Source: Ectopseudomonas composti (GTDB taxonomy: Bacteria; Pseudomonadota; Gammaproteobacteria; Pseudomonadales; Pseudomonadaceae). Taken from it: a stretch of DNA of 26,526 nt. The position numbers were made by a program, and so were the translations under genes. Of the stretch, positions 7,019-16,234 are shown one piece after another. The notes below the pieces were generated by a model. That model saw only the letters and a program-made list of their open reading frames with translations, had not been told where the DNA came from and made no database searches. The stretch covers positions 1 through 26,526 of the forward strand of contig CAMPIF010000006.1 of NCBI GenBank assembly GCA_946886245.1, in the 5' to 3' direction. How positions within the stretch are numbered: position 1 is the stretch's first letter; each line of letters starts with the position of its first letter.

Positions 7019-8596
7019 ATGCGCCTGCTACTCGCCGCTCTGCTATGCACCCCGATCCTGGCTCAGGCCGCCACCCTCAGTGTATGCACCGAGGCCAGCC
7101 CCGAAGGTTTCGACGTGGTGCAGTACAACTCGCTGACCACCACCAACGCCTCGGCGGACATGCTGATGAATCGCCTGGTGGAGTTCGACGCCGAGCTGGG
7201 CAAACTGCTGCCGAGCCTGGCGCGCAGCTGGTCGATCTCCGACGACGGTCTGGTCTACGACTTCAGCCTGCGCGACGACGTGCCATTTCACCACAGCGCC
7301 GACTTCACGCCCAGCCGCACGCTCGACGCCCGAGACGTGCTGTTCAGCTTCCAGCGCATGCTCGACGACCAGCATCCCTGGCATCAGGTCGCCGTCAGCG
7401 GTTACCCGCACGCCCAGTCGATGCAGTGGCCAAGCCTGATCGCCAAGGTCGAGGCGCCGGATGCCCATAGCGTGCGCATCACCCTGAACCGCCGCGATGC
7501 CACCTTCCTCGCCACCCTGAGCATGGGCTTCGCCTCGATCTACTCCGCCGAATATGCCGACAAGCTCCTGGCTGCCGGTACGCCACAGAAGCTCAACAGC
7601 GCGCCCATCGGCAGCGGCCCGTTCGTCTTCGAGCGCTTCCAGAAGGATGCCGTGGTGCGCTATCGCGCCAACCCGGACTATTTCGCCGGCAAGCCGGGGG
7701 TGGATCGGGTGATCTTCGCCATCACGCCGGACAGCAACGTGCGCCTGCAGAAGCTGCGCCGCGGCGAATGCCAGATCGCCCTGTCGCCGAAACCGCAGGA
7801 CGTGCAGGCCATCGCCGGCGACGCCAAACTGAAAAGCGCGCAGACCGCCGCGTTCATGACCGCCTTCGTCGGCATCAACAGCCAGCATCCACCACTGGAC
7901 AAACCGCAGGTGCGCCAGGCGATCAACCTGGCATTCGACAAGGCCAGCTACGTCAAGGCCGTTTTCGAAGGCAGCGCCGAGCCCGCCAGCGGCCCCTACC
8001 CGCCGAACACCTGGAGCTACGCCAGCGAACTGCCCGGCTACGCGCACGAACCGGAGAAAGCCCGCGCCCTGCTGGCCGAAGCGGGCCTGGCTGACGGCTT
8101 CAAGACCACCCTCTGGACACGCCCCAGCGGCAGCCTGCTCAACCCCAACCCGAGCCTCGGCGCGCAGCTGCTGCAGGCGGATCTGGCCAAAGTCGGCATC
8201 GCTGCTGAAATTCGCGTGATCGAGTGGGGCGAGCTGATCCGCCGCGCCAAGGCCGGCGAGCATGACCTGCTGTTCATGGGCTGGGCCGGCGACAACGGTG
8301 ACCCGGACAATTTCCTCACCCCGCAATTCGCCTGCGCCTCGGTGCAATCCGGCCTGAACTTCGCCCGTTACTGCGACGCAGCGCTGGACAAGCTGATAGC
8401 AGACGGCAAGACCAGCAGCGATCAGGATGAGCGCAGCCGTCTTTATCACCAGGCGCAGCAGATCATTCAGGAGCAGGCGCTGTGGTTGCCGTTGGCCCAT
8501 CCCACCGCCTTCGCCCTGCTCAGCACCAAGGTCGAGGGCTACAAGGTCAGCCCGTTCGGCCGGCAGAATTTCGCTGCGGTGCAGATGATGCCATGA
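7019..8596 (+). CDS. Periplasmic dipeptide/oligopeptide-binding protein of an ABC transporter (DppA/SBP_bac_5 family)
   Basis: A 525-residue protein with a signal peptide ending near AQAA (about residue 18). The mature part begins ATLSVCTEASPEGFD, typical of DppA-type receptors. Later family landmarks include the SARDVLFSF-like segment (DARDVLFSFQRML), the GSGPFVFERFQ motif, YRANPDYFAGKPGVD and GWAGDNGDPDNFL. Cysteines at SVCTE, GECQI, QFACAS and RYCDA match the paired cysteines of the family. It would capture short peptides in the periplasm and pass them to a Dpp permease. No permease or ATPase gene is adjacent, so it is an orphan receptor. P. aeruginosa has a comparable orphan at the same place (PA5317), one of several DppA paralogues, which supports the call. 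The exact ligand is not predictable. Confidence 0.92.
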   Translation: MRLLLAALLCTPILAQAATLSVCTEASPEGFDVVQYNSLTTTNASADMLMNRLVEFDAELGKLLPSLARSWSISDDGLVYDFSLRDDVPFHHSADFTPSRTLDARDVLFSFQRMLDDQHPWHQVAVSGYPHAQSMQWPSLIAKVEAPDAHSVRITLNRRDATFLATLSMGFASIYSAEYADKLLAAGTPQKLNSAPIGSGPFVFERFQKDAVVRYRANPDYFAGKPGVDRVIFAITPDSNVRLQKLRRGECQIALSPKPQDVQAIAGDAKLKSAQTAAFMTAFVGINSQHPPLDKPQVRQAINLAFDKASYVKAVFEGSAEPASGPYPPNTWSYASELPGYAHEPEKARALLAEAGLADGFKTTLWTRPSGSLLNPNPSLGAQLLQADLAKVGIAAEIRVIEWGELIRRAKAGEHDLLFMGWAGDNGDPDNFLTPQFACASVQSGLNFARYCDAALDKLIADGKTSSDQDERSRLYHQAQQIIQEQALWLPLAHPTAFALLSTKVEGYKVSPFGRQNFAAVQMMP

Positions 8597-8607
8597 GACA
8601 TCGTCAT

Positions 8608-8629
8608 GGTGGGCTGAAGCCCACCCTAC
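8608..8629 (-). repeat. REP-type palindrome, GTAG head with GGTGGGCT stem
   Basis: On the minus strand GTAG is followed by GGTGGGCT, a two-base loop and AGCCCACC, a perfect 8-bp stem. It lies 11 bp after the peptide-binding protein stop codon, in the 87-bp gap before the convergent radC. It has the layout of RAYT-mobilised REP sequences. Confidence 0.75.
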
Positions 8630-8683
8630 ACACTGAATCCTCGCTGGCGACAGGCTAAGACACCCGCCCTACGCCCGAACCAG

Positions 8684-9358
8684 CTACATCCAGCCGAGTT
8701 CGGCCATCGACAGCGGCTCGCCATCGCCGACGATGAAATGATCGAGCACGCGCACATCCACCAGCGCCAGCGCCTCCTTGAGGCGCAGGGTCAGCACGCG
8801 GTCGGCCTGGCTGGGCTCCGCTACGCCGGATGGGTGGTTATGGGTCAGGATGACGGCCGCAGCATTGTTGGCCAGAGCGCGTTTGACCACCTGCCTGGGA
8901 TAAACGCTGGCGCTGTCGATACTGCCGCGAAACAGCACCTCGAACGCCAGCACGCGGTGCTTGGCATCAAAAAACAGGCAACCGAATACCTCATGCGGTT
9001 CGTGGCGCAGCTGCGCCTTGAGGTAGTCACGCACGGCCTGCGGGCTTTCCAGCGCCGAATCGCGACGCAGGCGCTCGGCCAGATGACGCCGCGACATCTC
9101 CAGCACCGCCTGCAGTTGCGCGTACTTGGCTGGGCCCAGGCCGAGGTGCTGGCTGAAGCCAGCCAGGTCGGCTTCGAGCAGAGCCCTCAGGCCGCCAAAC
9201 TCGTTCAGCAGATAGCGCGCCAGATCCACTGCGCTCTTGCCGGCCACCCCGGTACGCAGAAAGATCGCCAGCAGTTCGGCATCGGTCAGCGACGCCGCGC
9301 CCTGCTCCAGCAATTTCTCCCGTGGACGCTCTGCCGCGGGCCAGTCACGAATGCTCAT
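8684..9358 (-). CDS. radC: RadC family JAB1/MPN-domain protein
   Basis: A 224-residue protein starting [20 protein letters not shown]. The N-terminal part (about 1-95) is a helix-hairpin-helix-like region ([13 protein letters not shown]). The C-terminal part is a JAB1/MPN metalloprotease-like domain with Glu in EVLFRG and the zinc motif THNHPSG...PSQAD. Despite its name, a role in DNA repair is not proven. The start was set at 9358 because GGGAGGTG lies about five bases upstream and the length matches the family. A GTG at 9379 would add seven residues but falls inside the neighbouring palindromic element. The gene is divergent from coaBC, and its promoter must be inside or beyond that element. 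Confidence 0.95.
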   Translation of the reverse strand: MSIRDWPAAERPREKLLEQGAASLTDAELLAIFLRTGVAGKSAVDLARYLLNEFGGLRALLEADLAGFSQHLGLGPAKYAQLQAVLEMSRRHLAERLRRDSALESPQAVRDYLKAQLRHEPHEVFGCLFFDAKHRVLAFEVLFRGSIDSASVYPRQVVKRALANNAAAVILTHNHPSGVAEPSQADRVLTLRLKEALALVDVRVLDHFIVGDGEPLSMAELGWM

Positions 9359-9374
9359 GTACACCTCCCTGTAC

Positions 9375-9513
9375 GGCACCTCTAAAAACTACCTGCGTTG
9401 CCATCACTGCGTTAAAAACAAGCTCAAAATGCTCATTTACAGCTCGTAAACTCCGCTTTTTCGCTTGTTTTTGCCTTGTGCTGGCTGCCTCGCCTACGTT
9501 TTTTAGAGGTGCC
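9375..9513. repeat. Imperfect palindromic element, copy 1 (MITE-like, 139 bp)
   Basis: The ends are perfect 14-base inverted repeats, GGCACCTCTAAAAA and its complement. The centre folds as nested stems: AAAAACAAGC (9414-9423) with GCTTGTTTTT (9463-9472), then AAAAtGC with GCTTTT, then TTTAC (9436-9440) with GTAAA (9446-9450) around a five-base loop. A second copy at 20678-20858 shares the heart aatgctcatttacag and gtaaactccgcttt. It fills most of the radC-coaBC gap. No transposase is encoded, so it is a non-autonomous element or a structured regulatory sequence. Confidence 0.85.
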
Positions 9514-9642
9514 TCATCTAGCCAGGCGCCCGCTGTTCCACTGCGGGCGCTGTGCTATCGTAGCCCATCTTTTTACACGGGGCCGGCCTGGGGAGGCGTT
9601 GGTCGCGTGGCGCACATCCACCGGTTTATAAAAGGCAGGCCT

Positions 9643-10851
9643 ATGCAGCGGCTGTATCGCAAACGCATCATCGTCGGCGTGGGGGGCGGTATTGCTGCCT
9701 ACAAGAGCGCCGAACTGGTTCGCCGACTCAAGGATCAGGGCGCCGAAGTCCGTGTGGTGATGACCCAGGGCGGACGCGAATTCATCACCCCGCTGACCTT
9801 GCAGGCCCTCTCCGGCCACCCCGTGCACCTCGACCTGCTCGACCCGGCCGCCGAAGCGGCGATGGGCCACATCGAGCTGGCGCGCTGGGCCGATCTGATC
9901 CTCATCGCCCCGGCCACCGCCGACCTCATCGCCCGCCTGGCCCAGGGCGTGGCCAACGACCTGCTCACCACCCTGGTACTGGCCACCGACGCGCCGATTG
10001 CCCTGGCTCCGGCGATGAACCAGGCCATGTGGCGCGACGCTGCCACCCAGGCCAACCTCGAACTGCTGCAAAGTCGCGGCATGCGCCTGTTCGGTCCGGC
10101 ATCAGGCAGCCAGGCCTGCGGCGATGTCGGCCTCGGTCGCATGCTCGAAGCCAATGATCTGGCCCAGTTGGCCGCCGACTGCTTCCAGCGCCAGGCACTG
10201 GACGGTCTGCACATCCTGATCACCGCCGGCCCGACCCAGGAAAACATCGATCCGGTGCGTTACATCACCAACCACAGCTCCGGCAAGATGGGCTTCGCCC
10301 TGGCCGAGGCCGCTGCCGAAGCCGGCGCGCGGGTGACGCTGGTCAGCGGCCCGGTGCACCTGCCGACGCCGGACCGGGTCAGCCGCATCGACGTGGTCAG
10401 CGCCCGCGACATGCTCGCCGCTTGCGAAGCCGCCATGCCCTGTGACGTGCTGATTGCCGCCGCCGCAGTGGCCGACTACCGCCCGGAAGTGGTAGCCCAG
10501 CACAAATTGAAGAAAGACCCCAGCAGTGGCGAAGGGATGCTCCTGCAAATGGTGCGCAACCCGGATATCCTCGCCACCATCGCCGGCCGCGAAGATCGCC
10601 CGTTCAGCGTGGGCTTCGCCGCCGAGACCGAGAACCTGCTCGAATACGCCTCGCGCAAGCTGCGCGACAAGAATCTCGACCTGATCGTCGCCAATGATGT
10701 GGCCAACCCCAGCATCGGCTTCAATAGTGAAGAGAACGCCATCACCGTGATCGACCGTGGGCTGCAGCAAACCAGCTTCGCCCAGACCAGCAAGGGCAAG
10801 ATCGCCCGCCAGTTGATCACCCTTATCGCCGAACGACTGAACAAGAACTGA
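9643..10851 (+). CDS. coaBC: Bifunctional phosphopantothenoylcysteine decarboxylase / phosphopantothenate-cysteine ligase
   Basis: A 402-residue two-domain enzyme of coenzyme A synthesis. The N-terminal CoaC half (about 1-190) binds FMN and decarboxylates 4'-phosphopantothenoylcysteine; it shows [16 protein letters not shown], the active-site His region [18 protein letters not shown] and the substrate-lid cysteine in [10 protein letters not shown]. The C-terminal CoaB half (about 190-402) joins cysteine to phosphopantothenate with CTP; it shows [28 protein letters not shown] and KLKK. The ATG at 9643 was chosen over upstream in-frame codons because [16 protein letters not shown] matches family starts and AAAGGCAGG precedes it. 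The stop is two bases before the dut ATG, so the two genes are probably translated together. Confidence 0.97.
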   Translation: MQRLYRKRIIVGVGGGIAAYKSAELVRRLKDQGAEVRVVMTQGGREFITPLTLQALSGHPVHLDLLDPAAEAAMGHIELARWADLILIAPATADLIARLAQGVANDLLTTLVLATDAPIALAPAMNQAMWRDAATQANLELLQSRGMRLFGPASGSQACGDVGLGRMLEANDLAQLAADCFQRQALDGLHILITAGPTQENIDPVRYITNHSSGKMGFALAEAAAEAGARVTLVSGPVHLPTPDRVSRIDVVSARDMLAACEAAMPCDVLIAAAAVADYRPEVVAQHKLKKDPSSGEGMLLQMVRNPDILATIAGREDRPFSVGFAAETENLLEYASRKLRDKNLDLIVANDVANPSIGFNSEENAITVIDRGLQQTSFAQTSKGKIARQLITLIAERLNKN

Positions 10852-10853
10852 CC

Positions 10854-11309
10854 ATGCACGCTCTGCAAGCCAAGATCCTCGACCCCCGCCTCGGCCAGGA
10901 ATTTCCGCTGCCGCACTACGCCACACCCGGTTCCGCCGGCCTCGACCTGCGCGCCATGCTCAAGGAGCAGATCGTCCTCGAGCCAGGCCAGACCGTGCTG
11001 ATTCCGACGGGGCTGTCGATCTACATCGGCGACCCTGGCCTGGCCGCGATGATCCTGCCGCGCTCGGGCCTCGGCCACAAACACGGCATCGTCCTCGGCA
11101 ACCTGGTCGGCCTGATCGACTCGGATTATCAGGGCGAGCTGATGGTGTCGTGCTGGAACCGTGGCCAGACGCCTTTCACCATCGCCATCGGCGAGCGTAT
11201 CGCCCAGTTGGTGCTGGTACCGGTAGTGCAGGCCCACTTCGAGCTGGTCGAGCAGTTCGACGAGACGCAACGTGGCGCCGGCGGCTTCGGCCACTCCGGT
11301 AGCCACTGA
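10854..11309 (+). CDS. dut: Deoxyuridine triphosphatase (dUTPase)
   Basis: A 151-residue trimeric enzyme that hydrolyses dUTP to dUMP and pyrophosphate, keeping uracil out of DNA and supplying dTMP synthesis. The five family motifs are present in order: [36 protein letters not shown] and the C-terminal [10 protein letters not shown] arm that closes over the substrate. The last motif usually reads RGxGGFGSTG, so HSG is a mild variation. It starts two bases after coaBC and is followed 38 bp later by algC. The coaBC-dut pairing is widespread in gammaproteobacteria. Confidence 0.97.
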   Translation: MHALQAKILDPRLGQEFPLPHYATPGSAGLDLRAMLKEQIVLEPGQTVLIPTGLSIYIGDPGLAAMILPRSGLGHKHGIVLGNLVGLIDSDYQGELMVSCWNRGQTPFTIAIGERIAQLVLVPVVQAHFELVEQFDETQRGAGGFGHSGSH

Positions 11310-11347
11310 CTCATACCCCACAGGACGACCCGCCGAGGAGCACCCAC

Positions 11348-13939
11348 GTGAAACTCTTCAAGCGTACCGCCAAGGAAGCCAACATGGCTGCCAGCCTGGT
11401 GCCGAGCAAGCCCAAGGGCAAGAAGGCGAATCCCTTGCAGGGCGCACTGCTACCCGGCCTGCTGGCCGCTCTGATCGGCGGGGCCGCTGGCGCCGCGCTG
11501 CTGTGGTTTGCCGACAACAGCAGCAGCCAGGCACGCCAGGCAGAGCTGGTGCAGGCCATGGGCAGTAGCCAGGCCGCTGCCGTGCAGCAGGCGCTCAGGC
11601 AATTGCAGGCCGACAGCCTCGCTGCTGCTCGCAACCCGGAGCTGTTGCAGGCACTGCAAAGCGGCGACAACCTGCGGGTCAGTGAAGTCGAACGGCGCCT
11701 GGGCTACTGGGATGGCGTGATCGATGCCCATCTCAATCGCCGCGGCGAAGCGGTACAGAACACCTCCCGCGCCGCGCCGATGAACTTCGCCGGCCTGGAC
11801 ATGCTGCGCCGCACCGAAAGCGGTCAGCAACCCGCTGCCGAAGCCTATCGCGTGGGTGAGCGCTGGCTGGCCTACAGCGCCGTGGCGCTGCGCCTGAGTG
11901 AGAGCCAGCCGGCTCAGGGTACGCTGCTGCTGGCTGTCGATCTGCAGCGACTGCTCGCAGCCGTGCCGGCGCTACCGCCAGAGTATGGCCAGGTGCAACT
12001 GGTGCAGCAGTTCGCCAACACACCGCCGCAGGTGCTGCTGCAGCGCGGTCAGGCAGGCGATGCAGCCGCTGCGCAGACCTTCGCCACCGGTAATCCCTAC
12101 TGGAAGGTCAGCTTCACCCCCGGCCCCGGCCTGGCTCAAGGCGGCATTTCTCCGGCGATGCTCGGCCTCGCGTTCCTGCTTGCACTGGGCGGCGCCCTGA
12201 TCGGCATGATCCTGGTGCAGGGCGCGCTGCAGCGGCGCGTCAATCTCGACGCCCAGCAACTCGGGCAAATGCTCAAAGAACTCTCCGCCGGTAAGAACGT
12301 CAAAGCCTTCAGCCTCAGCATGCCGGTTCTCGATGCGCTGGCCCAAAGCCTGGCGCGATTGCCGCGCCGCATTGGCCCTGAAGGCAGCGGTACCCCCGTT
12401 AAAGGAACAGCTGCGGCACCCGCCGCTCAGCCGGCAGCCAAGCCAGCCGAGCTGGTCGACCCGCTGTTTCAGGACACCGATATCCTCGATATCGACATTC
12501 TCGATGAAGACCAGGATCTCCTGGGACTGGAGCAGAATCCCGCAATGAGCACTCGCCAAAGCGCCCCTAAACTTCCCGCCGACATCTTCCGCGCCTACGA
12601 CATCCGTGGCGTGGTGGGCGACACCCTGACCGCCGAATACGCCTACTGGATTGGCCGCGCCATCGGCTCGCAGAGCCTGGCCCAGGGCGAGCCCAAGGTC
12701 ATCGTCGGCCGCGACGGTCGCCTTTCCGGCCCGGAACTGCTGCAACAACTGGTACAGGGCCTGCTCGACTGCGGCTGCGAAGTGACCGATATCGGCATGG
12801 TGCCAACCCCTGTGGTGTACTTCGCCGCCAACGTGCTGGAAGGCCGCTCGGCCGTGATGCTCACCGGCAGCCACAACCCGCCGGACTACAACGGCTTCAA
12901 GATCATCATCGCGGGCGACACCCTGGCCAACGAACAGATCCTCGCGCTGAAGACCCGCCTGGACAACAACGACCTGGCCAGCGGCGTCGGCAGCGTGCAG
13001 CAGGTCGACGTCCTGCAACGCTACTTCAAGACCATCCGTGACGACATCGCCATGGCCAAGCCGCTGCGCGTGGTGGTCGACTGCGGCAACGGCGCCGCCG
13101 GCGTGATCGCCCCGCAACTGATCGAAGCCCTGGGCTGCAGCGTCATTCCGCTGTTCTGCGAAGTGGACGGCACCTTCCCCAACCACCATCCGGACCCGGG
13201 CAAACCGGAGAACCTGGTCGACCTGATCGCCCGCGTCAAAGCGGAAAACGCCGACCTGGGCCTGGCCTTCGACGGTGACGGTGACCGCGTCGGCGTGGTG
13301 ACCAACACCGGCAACATCGTCTACCCGGATCGCCTGCTGATGCTGTTCGCCAAGGACGTGGTCTCGCGCAACCCCGGTGCCGACATCATCTTCGACGTCA
13401 AATGCACCCGTCGCCTGACCCCGCTGATCAGCGGCTACGGCGGTCGCCCGGTGATGTGGAAGACCGGCCACTCGCTGATCAAGAAGAAAATGAAGGAAAC
13501 CGGCGCCCTGCTGGCCGGCGAGATGAGCGGTCACATCTTCTTCAAGGAGCGCTGGTACGGTTTCGACGACGGCATCTACAGCGCTGCCCGTCTGCTGGAA
13601 ATCCTCAGCCTCGAAAAACGCAACGCCGAGCAGGTGTTCAGCGCCTTCCCCAGCGACATTTCCACGCCGGAAATCAACATCAAGGTCACCGAGCAGACCA
13701 AGTTCGGCATGATCGAACGCCTGCAGCGTGAAGGCCAGTGGGGCGAAGCGAACATCACCAGCATCGATGGCGTGCGCGTCGACTATCCCAAGGGCTGGGG
13801 CCTGATTCGTGCATCCAACACCACGCCGGTGCTGGTGCTGCGCTTCGAGGCCGACACTCAGGAAGAGCTGGAGCGTATCCAGGATGTGTTCCGTGTTCAG
13901 CTGCTCAAGGTCGCCCCCGACCTGCAACTGCCCTTTTGA
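11348..13939 (+). CDS. algC: Phosphomannomutase/phosphoglucomutase AlgC with a membrane-anchored N-terminal extension
   Basis: The full frame encodes 863 residues. Residues 400-863 are classic AlgC, which interconverts mannose-6-P/mannose-1-P and glucose-6-P/glucose-1-P for alginate, LPS and rhamnolipid. Visible are FRAYDIRG, the phosphoserine loop TGSHNPPDYNGF (Ser508, equal to residue 109 of the short form), the metal loop DGDGDR (from 642), GEMSGHIFF and the phosphate-binding RASNTTP. Residues 1-399 contain a transmembrane helix (about 31-55), about 205 residues likely outside the membrane, a second helix (about 265-292) and an acidic linker (DILDIDILDEDQDLL). The GTG at 11348 has a strong GAGGAG seven bases upstream. 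An internal ATG at 12545 would give the 464-residue form studied in P. aeruginosa, with a poorer ribosome site. Both products are possible. Confidence 0.95.
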   Translation: MKLFKRTAKEANMAASLVPSKPKGKKANPLQGALLPGLLAALIGGAAGAALLWFADNSSSQARQAELVQAMGSSQAAAVQQALRQLQADSLAAARNPELLQALQSGDNLRVSEVERRLGYWDGVIDAHLNRRGEAVQNTSRAAPMNFAGLDMLRRTESGQQPAAEAYRVGERWLAYSAVALRLSESQPAQGTLLLAVDLQRLLAAVPALPPEYGQVQLVQQFANTPPQVLLQRGQAGDAAAAQTFATGNPYWKVSFTPGPGLAQGGISPAMLGLAFLLALGGALIGMILVQGALQRRVNLDAQQLGQMLKELSAGKNVKAFSLSMPVLDALAQSLARLPRRIGPEGSGTPVKGTAAAPAAQPAAKPAELVDPLFQDTDILDIDILDEDQDLLGLEQNPAMSTRQSAPKLPADIFRAYDIRGVVGDTLTAEYAYWIGRAIGSQSLAQGEPKVIVGRDGRLSGPELLQQLVQGLLDCGCEVTDIGMVPTPVVYFAANVLEGRSAVMLTGSHNPPDYNGFKIIIAGDTLANEQILALKTRLDNNDLASGVGSVQQVDVLQRYFKTIRDDIAMAKPLRVVVDCGNGAAGVIAPQLIEALGCSVIPLFCEVDGTFPNHHPDPGKPENLVDLIARVKAENADLGLAFDGDGDRVGVVTNTGNIVYPDRLLMLFAKDVVSRNPGADIIFDVKCTRRLTPLISGYGGRPVMWKTGHSLIKKKMKETGALLAGEMSGHIFFKERWYGFDDGIYSAARLLEILSLEKRNAEQVFSAFPSDISTPEINIKVTEQTKFGMIERLQREGQWGEANITSIDGVRVDYPKGWGLIRASNTTPVLVLRFEADTQEELERIQDVFRVQLLKVAPDLQLPF
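12545..12547 (+). other. Internal alternative start codon of AlgC
   Basis: This in-frame ATG begins MSTRQSAPKLPADIFRAYDI, which aligns with the start of the well-studied 463-residue AlgC. GGAG at 12529-12532 lies 12 bases upstream, which is rather far for efficient initiation. The long reading frame through it is uninterrupted. Confidence 0.5.
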
Positions 13940-14869
<930 letters not shown>

Positions 14870-14874
14870 ACAGC

Positions 14875-14893
14875 GGCCGCAACGCGGCCTTCT
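14875..14893 (+). terminator. Weak terminator-like hairpin after argB
   Basis: GGCCGC (14875-14880), loop aac and GCGGCC form a 6-bp stem followed by TTCT, six bases past the argB stop. The T tract is short, so termination may be partial. Confidence 0.4.
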
Positions 14894-14931
14894 GATGCCC
14901 CTCTCCCTCCGGGGCGAAGAGGCGCGCTTTT

Positions 14932-15036
14932 GGAAGCACTGCTTCCTGCGCCGATGAGCGCCTGATCGCTGGCGATCAGGCCGGGGCGCGGAGCGGGGTG
15001 CCCGCAGGGCGAACCGGTGCGCACGGCGCACCCTAC
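14932..15036. repeat. Cluster of perfect palindromes in the argB-thioesterase gap, including a GTAG REP
   Basis: Three perfect palindromes lie within about 105 bp: GGAAGCA-c-TGCTTCC (14932-14946), GCCTGATCGC-tg-GCGATCAGGC (14960-14981), and on the minus strand GTAG-GGTGCGC-cgt-GCGCACC (15036-15016). The last has the REP layout of a GTAG head plus stem-loop. With the argB hairpin, four hairpins occur in 165 bp. A 20-codon frame at 14893-14955 has no ribosome site and was not called. Confidence 0.7.
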
Positions 15037-15153
15037 GAGATGACGCCGGCCATCGAGCGGGCTTATCGCAGGCCATCCGCACACCAACTCGGACTTGCCG
15101 CATTACCGACCAACGACCACGCTCACCGGGACCCTTTTCATAACGGAACGCCC

Positions 15154-15600
15154 ATGAGCAGCCTGCCCGAACTCAACCAGTTCAACTTCTTCCATGCCTT
15201 GCGCGTGCGCTGGGCCGAAGTCGATCCGCAAAGCATTGTCTTCAACGGCCACTACCTGACCTACGCCGATGTCGCCATCACTGAATACTTCCGGGCGCTG
15301 GGCGTCGCCTACCCCGCCGACCTGGCTCGGGACGGCGGCGACTTCTTCGCCATCCGCACCTTGCTCGAGTACCGCGCCCCGGCGCGCTTCGACGATCAAT
15401 TGCGGATTGGCGTGCGCAGCGCGCGCCTGGGAAAGTCCAGCCTGACCTTCGCACTCGGCATCTGGCGCGACGGCGAGTTACTGACCAGCGGCGAAATCGT
15501 CTATGTTCACGCCGACGCCGCGACACGCAGCAGCGCGCCGCTGCCGCAGTGGCTCAGGGAGAAGATAGAGCGTTTCGAGAAGACTCAGCCGCTGGGCTGA
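15154..15600 (+). CDS. Hot-dog fold acyl-CoA thioesterase (YbgC/4-hydroxybenzoyl-CoA thioesterase family)
   Basis: A 148-residue single-domain protein. The N-terminal segment VRWAEVDPQSIVFNGHYLTY matches the family signature, with the catalytic Asp followed by a buried F and Y on the long helix. RTLLEYRAPARFDDQL and the later VYVHADA are also family-like. It should hydrolyse an acyl-CoA thioester in the cytoplasm; the chain type is unknown. The start at 15154 was chosen because the upstream part of the frame (from 14998) runs through REP sequence and lacks family resemblance. GGAA lies about five bases before the ATG. It converges with the DUF4124 gene, 11 bp between stops. Confidence 0.88.
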   Translation: MSSLPELNQFNFFHALRVRWAEVDPQSIVFNGHYLTYADVAITEYFRALGVAYPADLARDGGDFFAIRTLLEYRAPARFDDQLRIGVRSARLGKSSLTFALGIWRDGELLTSGEIVYVHADAATRSSAPLPQWLREKIERFEKTQPLG

Positions 15601-15611
15601 ATGACTGAGCC

Positions 15612-16214
15612 CTAAGGCTTTTTCTGCGGCTCGCCAAACAACTCGGCCAGGCGCGCACGATCGGCAGCGAAACCAGCCTCGGCCTGGGTGCGCGTCTCCT
15701 TGTAACGGGCGATATCACGCTGCAGACGCCGCTGCTCTTCCTTGAGGTTGTTGATCTGCGCCAGCAAATGCTCCGGTACCTGGCGCCCGGCACGCTCATG
15801 GTCGGCAGCCTGGCTCTGCAGGTTGGCCTGTTGAGTACGCACCGACTGCAGATTGCCACGCGCGACGCTGGTGACACTGTCGAGCTCGGCCAGCTTGCGC
15901 TCACGGGCACGGTCGACATCATCGAGATTGGTGTACAGACGCAGCAACTTGGCATCGCTGCTGGCGCGCGCCTTGTCCGCCTGCATGCGGGCGAACTCTT
16001 CAGGCGTCGGGGCCGGCGGGATCACCCGCAGCACGCGCCCCTGATCATTGAGCACCTCGTAACCCTTGCCGATGAACTCCGGCGGCACACCCTGGCGACT
16101 GAGCACCGTCACACCCTTGTCATCGACGTAGCGATACAGCTCGGCAGCCACGCCAGACAGCGGCAGTAGCAGGCTACAGAGCAGCGTACAGCGGGTCAGG
16201 AGCGGTGCAGGCAT
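15612..16214 (-). CDS. Exported DUF4124 protein with coiled coil
   Basis: A 200-residue protein with an N-terminal signal peptide (about 1-24, ending GVAA). A short DUF4124 module follows (LYRYVDDKGVTVLSRQGVPP, about 26-50), found on many exported gammaproteobacterial proteins of unknown role. The rest is charged and Gln/Arg-rich. Residues about 95-185 carry long heptad-like stretches (LKEEQRRLQRDIARYKETRT), probably a coiled coil. It lies 20 bp downstream of pyrE on the same strand and is likely cotranscribed. No function can be assigned beyond probable envelope location. Confidence 0.85.
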   Translation of the reverse strand: MPAPLLTRCTLLCSLLLPLSGVAAELYRYVDDKGVTVLSRQGVPPEFIGKGYEVLNDQGRVLRVIPPAPTPEEFARMQADKARASSDAKLLRLYTNLDDVDRARERKLAELDSVTSVARGNLQSVRTQQANLQSQAADHERAGRQVPEHLLAQINNLKEEQRRLQRDIARYKETRTQAEAGFAADRARLAELFGEPQKKP

Positions 16215-16234
16215 AAGACGACCTTGTGCTAGGG

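Noticed and set aside
10840..10847. AACAAGAA before dut, also fitting AAnAAnAA
   Set aside because: It lies inside the end of coaBC, has G at a variable position where C or U is usual, and dut is a housekeeping gene not expected to be under catabolite control.
14893..14955. A 20-codon open frame after argB
   Set aside because: It has no ribosome binding site, lies across hairpin sequence, and nothing supports its translation.
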